Below the pieces are notes generated by a model, which saw nothing but the letters and a program-made list of their open reading frames with translations, was not told the origin of the DNA and searched no databases. From Allobrachymonas sp. (GTDB taxonomy: Bacteria > Pseudomonadota > Gammaproteobacteria > Burkholderiales > Burkholderiaceae_C): a stretch of DNA of 18,513 bases. The stretch spans positions 1 to 18,513 of the forward strand of contig JAUNUE010000013.1 of the NCBI GenBank assembly GCA_030538335.1. Direction: 5' to 3'. The first letter of the stretch is position 1, and each line of letters starts with the position of its first letter. A program made the translations under genes and the position numbers. This document shows positions 13,568 to 18,513 of this stretch, one piece after another.

Positions 13568-14002
13568 GTGTTTGAAGGTGCCAGCACCCTTTCTGTTGAT
13601 GCCAAAGGCCGGATTTCGATCCCGACCCGGTACCGCGACGCGCTTACGGGCGCGTCCGGCGGCATGCTGCACCTCACCCGGCATTTCAACGAACCGTGCC
13701 TGCTCCTGTTTGCCGAAGAGGAATGGGGGCGCTTTCGCGAACGGGTCGCGCAATGGCCTGCATCTGACGCCTGGGCCAAGCGCCGCACGCTGGGGCATGC
13801 CGTGCAGGTGGAAATGGATGCCGGCAGCGGCCGCATCCTGATTGCGCCCGATCTGCGCGAAGCCGCACGCATCGGCAAGGAGGCCAAGCTGCTGGGCAAC
13901 GGCAGCCACTTCGAGCTGTGGGACAAGGAGCTGTACGGCATCAAGGAAACGCACGCCGAGCAGGAGCCGGTTTCGGCCACGCTGGCAGGATTTGTGTTCT
14001 GA
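13568..14002 (+). CDS. mraZ: Transcriptional regulator MraZ
   Basis: This 144-residue protein has two SpoVT/AbrB-like swapped-hairpin domains and is the conserved first gene of the dcw cluster. MraZ is a DNA-binding ring-forming repressor of its own operon. Both family DxxGR-type motifs are present: the first as STLSVDAKGRISIPTRYRDAL (residues 6-26), and the second as EMDAGSGRILIAPDLREAARIGKEAKLLG (about 82-110). The GTG at 13568 is taken as start because the family N-terminus M-F-E/Q-G-A begins there and no in-frame ATG precedes it. The Shine-Dalgarno is weak (TGAG at 13553). rsmH begins ten bases after the stop. The phased repeats upstream are its likely binding site. Confidence 0.94.
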   Translation: MFEGASTLSVDAKGRISIPTRYRDALTGASGGMLHLTRHFNEPCLLLFAEEEWGRFRERVAQWPASDAWAKRRTLGHAVQVEMDAGSGRILIAPDLREAARIGKEAKLLGNGSHFELWDKELYGIKETHAEQEPVSATLAGFVF

Positions 14003-14012
14003 GGGCGGCGGG

Positions 14013-14951
14013 ATGGGGACAGAAAACAAACACCTCACGGTCATGCTGCAGGAGGCAGTCGATGCCTTGGTACACGATGCGCGCGGCAGTTATGTTGACG
14101 GCACCTTCGGCCGCGGTGGCCACAGCCGGGCCGTTCTCGGGCGGTTGGCGCCCGAGGGGCGTTTGCTGGCGTTTGACAAGGACACGCAGGCGGTAGCGCA
14201 CGCGCAGGCCACCATGGATGACAGCCGTTTTTCGATACGGCACGCCAGTTTTGCTGAAATGGCCGAACTGCCAGATGCCAGTGTGGATGGCATCTTGCTG
14301 GATCTTGGCGTGAGTTCTCCGCAAATCGACACCCCGGATCGGGGCTTTTCTTTTCGTCACGACGGCCCGCTGGACATGCGCATGGATACCACGCGCGGCC
14401 AGAGCGTGGCGCAGTGGCTGGCAACGGCAGAACAGGCCGAGATTGTGGAGGTGATACGTGACTACGGCGAAGAACGGTTTGCTGCACCGATTGCAAAGGC
14501 GATTGTTGCTCGCCGCCAGGAACCCGGCGGCATCACCCGCACATCAGAACTGGCCCAGCTCGTGGCTGGTGCGGTCAAAACCCGCGAGCCGGGCCAGGAC
14601 CCTGCAACGCGCACATTTCAGGCTCTTCGGATTTTCATCAACGCCGAGCTTGAAGAGTTGCGCCAGGCACTCGACACCAGCCTGCGCATCCTGCGACCCG
14701 CAGGAACGCTTGTAATCATCAGCTTCCATTCGCTCGAAGACCGCATCGTCAAGCAGTTCATGGTGCAGCATTCCAAAACGGTGTTTGACCGCCGCCAACC
14801 CGCCTTGCCGCAGCACCTGCTGGGCAACGATGCCGTGTGCAAGCTGCGCCAGGTGCGCCGCATGCGGCCGTCGGCGCATGAGGTGGCGGCCAACCCGCGC
14901 GCGCGCAGCGCCGTGTTGCGTGCAGCGGTGCGCAATGGGGATGCGGCATGA
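14013..14951 (+). CDS. rsmH: 16S rRNA (cytosine(1402)-N(4))-methyltransferase RsmH (MraW)
   Basis: This 312-residue SAM-dependent enzyme methylates N4 of C1402 in 16S rRNA, at the ribosomal P site. Signatures are HLTVMLQEAVDAL (7-19), the SAM-binding motif I GTFGRGGHS (30-38), AFDKDTQA (53-60), ILLDLGVSSPQID (94-106), RGFSFRHDGPLDMRMD (110-125) and, near the C-terminus, ISFHSLEDRIVKQFM. Length is normal for the family. The frame is open upstream into mraZ, but the ATG at 14013 is where family homology begins and GAGGG lies just before it. The gene ends in an ATGA overlap with ftsL (14948-14951), which indicates translational coupling. It is the usual second gene of the dcw cluster. Confidence 0.96.
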   Translation: MGTENKHLTVMLQEAVDALVHDARGSYVDGTFGRGGHSRAVLGRLAPEGRLLAFDKDTQAVAHAQATMDDSRFSIRHASFAEMAELPDASVDGILLDLGVSSPQIDTPDRGFSFRHDGPLDMRMDTTRGQSVAQWLATAEQAEIVEVIRDYGEERFAAPIAKAIVARRQEPGGITRTSELAQLVAGAVKTREPGQDPATRTFQALRIFINAELEELRQALDTSLRILRPAGTLVIISFHSLEDRIVKQFMVQHSKTVFDRRQPALPQHLLGNDAVCKLRQVRRMRPSAHEVAANPRARSAVLRAAVRNGDAA

Positions 14952-15292
14952 CACGCGTCAACATCCTCCTGCTTGTGGCGGTGCTGGCGAGCGCGCTGTT
15001 CCTGGTGCGCCTGCAGTACCAGTCACGCACCATCTACACGGCGGTAGATGCCGAACAGGTGCGTGCGCGCAAGCTTGACAACGAACGGGAGGCGCTCGAC
15101 GTGCAAAAGCGTGCGCAGGCTGCTGCGCTGCATATTGAAAGCACGGCGCGTTCGCGTCTGGGCATGCGCGAGGCCACGCCTGCCATCACCCAGTATGTGC
15201 AGTACCGTGACGGTCGTACCGTGATCAGCGGCCCCGCAGCCGTGCCTGCATCTGCTGCTGCAACGTCAGCCACAGCCAGGAGCCGCCCATGA
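14948..15292 (+). CDS. ftsL: Cell division protein FtsL
   Basis: This 114-residue bitopic membrane protein has a four-residue N-terminus, one transmembrane helix (about 5-21, ILLLVAVLASALFLVRLQY) and a periplasmic coiled coil (about 33-75, EQVRARKLDNEREALDVQKRA). An Ala/Ser-rich C-terminal tail follows. FtsL joins FtsB and FtsQ in the divisome and helps activate the FtsW-FtsI septal synthase. Sequence conservation in this family is low; the call rests on the topology, the RSRLGMR stretch (67-73 region) and the position between rsmH and ftsI. It overlaps both neighbours by four bases (ATGA at 14948 and at 15289). Confidence 0.92.
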   Translation: MTRVNILLLVAVLASALFLVRLQYQSRTIYTAVDAEQVRARKLDNEREALDVQKRAQAAALHIESTARSRLGMREATPAITQYVQYRDGRTVISGPAAVPASAAATSATARSRP

Positions 15293-17136
15293 TCGGCAAA
15301 TGGTGGGGCGCGTGGCGCAACAAGAAAGACAACAGCCGCGAAGACCGCGCGCTGCAGAAAAGCCTGCGCGGCGTGACCAGTGTGAGAGGCGTCAAGCAGT
15401 TGTCGCTGGGCGCAAACCCCTTGCTTACCAGCCATACGCCGGTGTGGCGCAGCCGCCTGCTGGTAGCGGGGCTGGCGCTGGGTTTTGTGACGCTGGCTGC
15501 ACGCGCAGCCTACGTGCAGGTCATCAACAACAGCTTTTTCATCAGGCAGGGCGAGGTGCGCTTTACCCGTACGCTTGATTTACCGGCCAACCGCGGGCGC
15601 ATTCTTGATCGCAATGGTTTGATCCTCGCATCGAGCATACCGGCGCAGGCAATCTGGGCCTTTCCCGAGGAGGTGGATGCGCAGGCCGACAAGGCCAGGC
15701 TGGCCCAAATGGCCAAGCTGCTGGGCATGCCGTTGAAAGATATCGAGGGCAAGTTGAAAGACGAGGACAAGACCTTCGTTTACCTCAAACGCCAGGTCGA
15801 TGAAGACACGGCGCGCCAGATTGCGGCCCTGCAAATCAAGGGCATTTACCAGCTCAAGGAATACCGCCGTCAGTACCCCGAAGGCGCATCGATTGCGCAT
15901 ATCGTGGGTTTTACCGATATCGAAAGCCACGGCATTGAAGGCATCGAGCGCGTGTTTGATGCGCAACTGGCGGGCAAGGCCGGTTCGCGCCGCGTGATCC
16001 GCGACCGTTTGGGCCGGGTGGTTGAAAGCGCGGGCGATGGCGTGGCGCCGGTAGATGGCAAGGACGTGCACCTGAGCATCGACAGCAAGGTGCAGTACTT
16101 TGCCTGGCAGCGGCTGCGCAGCGCGGTACTGGCGCAACGTGCCAAGGGCGGCAGCGTGGTGGTGCTGGATGCGCAGACTGGTGAAGTGCTGGCGCTGGCC
16201 AATTACCCGAGCTACGACCCCAACGACCGCAAGTCGCTGTCGGGTGAGCAACTGCGCAATCGCGCACTGACGGATGTGTACGAACCGGCATCTACCATCA
16301 AACCCATAACCGTAGCGCTGGGGCTGGAACATAAAAAAATCACACCACAAACCACCATTGCGACCGGGCCAGGAAAAATCACCATCCATGGCGCGACGAT
16401 TGGCGACGTGCGCAATTATGGTGATTTGACCGTGGCTGGCGTGCTGCAAAAATCCAGCAATATCGGCACGGTAAAAATCGCACAGCGGCTGGGCTCACGC
16501 GATATGTGGGAGAACATGCGCTTGCTGGGGCTGGGCGAACGTCCTGATTTGCCCTTTCCTGGTGTGGCTGGCGGCCGCCTGCGCCCCTGGAAAAACTGGC
16601 GCCCTATTGAGCAGGCCACCATCTCGTATGGCTATGGTGTATCAAGCAGCCTGTTCCAGATAACCCGTGCCTATTCCACTTTTGCTAACGATGGCGTATT
16701 GCTGCCCGTCAAGTTGGTGCGCACACCAGATGAGACTGTCCCGGCAGACAAGGGCGTGCAGGTTTATAGCTCCCAGGTGGCAAAACAAATGCGTGACATG
16801 TTGCACCGCACCACCTTGTCGGGCGGCACTGCACAACAGGCACGCACAGAAGGGTATTCAGTAGGCGGCAAGACGGGTACTGCGCGCAAGCAGATCGGAC
16901 GCAGGTATTCCGAGACCAAGTACCGGGCTTCGTTTGTAGGCATTGCCCCCATCGACCGGCCGCGCATTGTGGTGGGCGTGATGATTGACGAGCCGCAGAA
17001 CAGCATCTACGGCGGCGCGGTGGCCGCGCCCGTGTTCAGCGAAGTGGTACAGCAATCCCTGCGTTTGCTGGGCGTGCCGCCCGACATGTCGGTGCAGGCG
17101 GGCGTGGTGGTTGATGCCGAGCAGGAGTCGCTATGA
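15289..17136 (+). CDS. ftsI: Peptidoglycan transpeptidase FtsI (penicillin-binding protein 3)
   Basis: This 615-residue class B penicillin-binding protein crosslinks septal peptidoglycan with FtsW. A basic cytoplasmic segment (1-55) precedes one transmembrane helix (about 57-76), the non-catalytic pedestal domain with RTLDLPANRGRILDRNGLIL (94-113) and the transpeptidase domain. The active-site motifs are all intact: S335-T-I-K338 with nucleophile S335, S389-S-N391, and K528-T-G530. EYRRQYPEG (191-199) and HIVGFTDIESHGIEGIE (204-220) are also typical. The gene starts in the ATGA overlap with ftsL and ends in another with murE. The length is slightly above E. coli FtsI (588). Beta-lactams are the known inhibitors of the family. 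Confidence 0.97.
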   Translation: MIGKWWGAWRNKKDNSREDRALQKSLRGVTSVRGVKQLSLGANPLLTSHTPVWRSRLLVAGLALGFVTLAARAAYVQVINNSFFIRQGEVRFTRTLDLPANRGRILDRNGLILASSIPAQAIWAFPEEVDAQADKARLAQMAKLLGMPLKDIEGKLKDEDKTFVYLKRQVDEDTARQIAALQIKGIYQLKEYRRQYPEGASIAHIVGFTDIESHGIEGIERVFDAQLAGKAGSRRVIRDRLGRVVESAGDGVAPVDGKDVHLSIDSKVQYFAWQRLRSAVLAQRAKGGSVVVLDAQTGEVLALANYPSYDPNDRKSLSGEQLRNRALTDVYEPASTIKPITVALGLEHKKITPQTTIATGPGKITIHGATIGDVRNYGDLTVAGVLQKSSNIGTVKIAQRLGSRDMWENMRLLGLGERPDLPFPGVAGGRLRPWKNWRPIEQATISYGYGVSSSLFQITRAYSTFANDGVLLPVKLVRTPDETVPADKGVQVYSSQVAKQMRDMLHRTTLSGGTAQQARTEGYSVGGKTGTARKQIGRRYSETKYRASFVGIAPIDRPRIVVGVMIDEPQNSIYGGAVAAPVFSEVVQQSLRLLGVPPDMSVQAGVVVDAEQESL

Positions 17137-18513
17137 GTGCGGCGCTGGCCACCTCCTTCGTTACCTTGCAAACGCCTGCGCAAGCAGCGGATTGGCTGCG
17201 CGCGCGCGCCACCCGTTTGCAGACCGACAGCCGCAAGCTGCAGGCAGGCGATGCCTTCATCGCCTGGCCGGGTGCGGCGCATGATGCGCGCAAGCACATT
17301 CTCTCGGCCCTGCAGCAAGGGGCAGCGGCTTGTCTGGCCGAGGCGCAGGGTGCGCAAGATTTTGATTGCATGCAGGTCGGTGCGCTGGCAGAAAACCAGA
17401 CCGACAAGCTCGCGCTGTACGAAGGCTTGCGCAGCGCTATGGGGCCGATCGCATCGGCGTTTTACGGCCACCCTTCGCACACAGTCGATGTCATTGCTGT
17501 GACCGGCACCAATGGCAAGACCAGCACGGCCTGGTGGCTGGCGCAGGCCTTGTCCAAAGCCAACGCCGCCGGTGCAGGCATGGTGGGCACGCTGGGCATT
17601 GGCCTGTTCGTGAACGGCCAGCCGCAGGTGCAAACCACCGGGCTGACCACGCCCGACCCGGCGCTGCTGCAACACCACTTGCGGCAGTGGGCCGATCAGG
17701 GTGTGCAGGCGTGTGTGATGGAGGCGTCGTCGATTGGCATTGAGGAGCACCGGCTCGACGGCACGCGCGTGCACACCGCCGTGTTCACCAACTTCACGCA
17801 AGACCATCTCGACTACCACGCCGACATGCAAGCCTACTGGCAGGCCAAGCGCAAGCTGTTTGCCTGGCCGGGTTTGCAAGCCGCAGTTATCAATATTGAT
17901 GATGCGCACGGCAAGGCGCTGGCTGCTGAGCTGCAAGGCCAGCCATTGGATATCTGGACGTTGTCTTGCAATGCAGATACCACCGCACGTTTGCAGGCAC
18001 TGGACGTGCGGTATGGCGCTACAGGGCTGGAATTTGTGGTGCAGGAACGCGATGGTGCGCGCGTTGCGATGCAAACCGGGCTGATCGGCCATTACAACGT
18101 ATCCAATCTGTTGGGCGTGCTGGCCTGCTTGCGCTTGCGTGGTTTTTCGCTGCAGCAGGCGGTGGATGTGTGCGCAGATGTGCAGCCGGTGCCTGGGCGC
18201 ATGCAGTGCATTGTGCAAGACGGTTTACCGTTGGTTGCGGTGGACTATGCCCATACGCCCGATGCGCTTGAAAAAGCCCTGCAAGGCCTACGTCCGCTGG
18301 CCGAGAGCCGTGGCGGGCGGCTGTGGTGCGTATTCGGTTGCGGCGGTGACCGTGACCCGGTCAAGCGCCCGTTGATGGGCGCGGTGGCTGCGCGTCTGGC
18401 CGATGTGCCTTTCATCACCAGTGACAACCCGCGCACCGAGGTGCCAGCAAGCATCATCGCGCAGATCCGCGCCGGGGTGCCTGCCGGTACGCCGACCTTG
18501 CGCGAAAACGAAA
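17133..18513 (+). CDS. murE: UDP-N-acetylmuramoyl-L-alanyl-D-glutamate--2,6-diaminopimelate ligase MurE (partial, 3' end beyond window)
   Basis: The first 460 codons of a Mur ligase are present and the frame stays open to the edge. MurE adds meso-diaminopimelate to UDP-MurNAc-L-Ala-D-Glu in the cytoplasm. Features are TDSRKLQAGDAFIAWPG (31-47), ATP-binding TGTNGKTS (124-131), TTGLTTPDP (168-176), EASSIGIEEHRLDG (197-210), FTNFTQDHLDYH (218-229), YWQAKRKLF (235-243, with K239 the probable carbamylated lysine), PVPGRM (352-357), DYAHTPDALEKAL (371-383) and GCGGDRDPVKRP (402-413). DNPR (431-434) is the signature of meso-diaminopimelate rather than lysine specificity, as expected in a Gram-negative cell. 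It starts inside the ftsI stop (ATGA, 17133). About 30-50 residues are missing, unless it is fused to MurF as in some Burkholderiales, which cannot be judged here. Confidence 0.96.
   Translation, partial: MSAALATSFVTLQTPAQAADWLRARATRLQTDSRKLQAGDAFIAWPGAAHDARKHILSALQQGAAACLAEAQGAQDFDCMQVGALAENQTDKLALYEGLRSAMGPIASAFYGHPSHTVDVIAVTGTNGKTSTAWWLAQALSKANAAGAGMVGTLGIGLFVNGQPQVQTTGLTTPDPALLQHHLRQWADQGVQACVMEASSIGIEEHRLDGTRVHTAVFTNFTQDHLDYHADMQAYWQAKRKLFAWPGLQAAVINIDDAHGKALAAELQGQPLDIWTLSCNADTTARLQALDVRYGATGLEFVVQERDGARVAMQTGLIGHYNVSNLLGVLACLRLRGFSLQQAVDVCADVQPVPGRMQCIVQDGLPLVAVDYAHTPDALEKALQGLRPLAESRGGRLWCVFGCGGDRDPVKRPLMGAVAARLADVPFITSDNPRTEVPASIIAQIRAGVPAGTPTLRENE

Overview
The window reads as chromosomal DNA of a betaproteobacterium of the order Burkholderiales, most likely family Comamonadaceae. 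This rests on the GC-rich coding sequence, the type of the protein families, and the gene order dksA, large STAS-like protein, hslV, hslU, mraZ, rsmH, ftsL, ftsI, murE. I recall that order from Comamonadaceae but could not check it here. Almost all of the window is ordinary core genome. No CRISPR array, phage gene, transposase, tRNA or rRNA was found.

Positions 41-6190 (minus strand, read right to left) form a fatty-acid beta-oxidation block. It holds a TetR-family regulator, a long-form acyl-CoA dehydrogenase, a small exported DUF2147 protein, a fused 3-hydroxyacyl-CoA dehydrogenase/enoyl-CoA hydratase of the FadN domain order, and a small lipoprotein. The two enzymes catalyse consecutive steps (dehydrogenation, then hydration plus second oxidation). 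A thiolase would complete the cycle but is not in the window. Upstream on the same strand, at 6383-7024, lies slmA (nucleoid occlusion), divergent from the next block.

Positions 7161-10998 (plus strand) hold a CobW/COG0523-type metallochaperone GTPase with a His/Cys-rich loop, a DksA that lacks three of the four zinc-finger cysteines and starts at TTG, and a 668-residue protein with a STAS-like C-terminus and unknown role.

Positions 11080-13332 encode the HslVU protease. The peptidase and ATPase genes are split by 363 bases without a gene. This gap is built as a nested inverted repeat: perfect 29-base outer arms around a REP-like inner hairpin. It contains a sequence resembling a sigma-32 heat-shock promoter pointing into hslU. 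A partial relative of the outer arm lies between the TetR gene and slmA.

Positions 13491-18513 are the start of the dcw division and cell-wall cluster: mraZ (GTG start, preceded by 10-base-phased repeats that look like its own operator), rsmH, ftsL, ftsI and murE. From rsmH onward the genes overlap by four bases (ATGA), so they are very likely co-transcribed and translationally coupled. murE runs off the right edge.

I do not see a clearly new multi-gene system. The least explained items are the nested-repeat element carrying the putative hslU promoter, the phased repeats before mraZ, the zinc-sparing DksA beside a metallochaperone, and the STAS-like protein.
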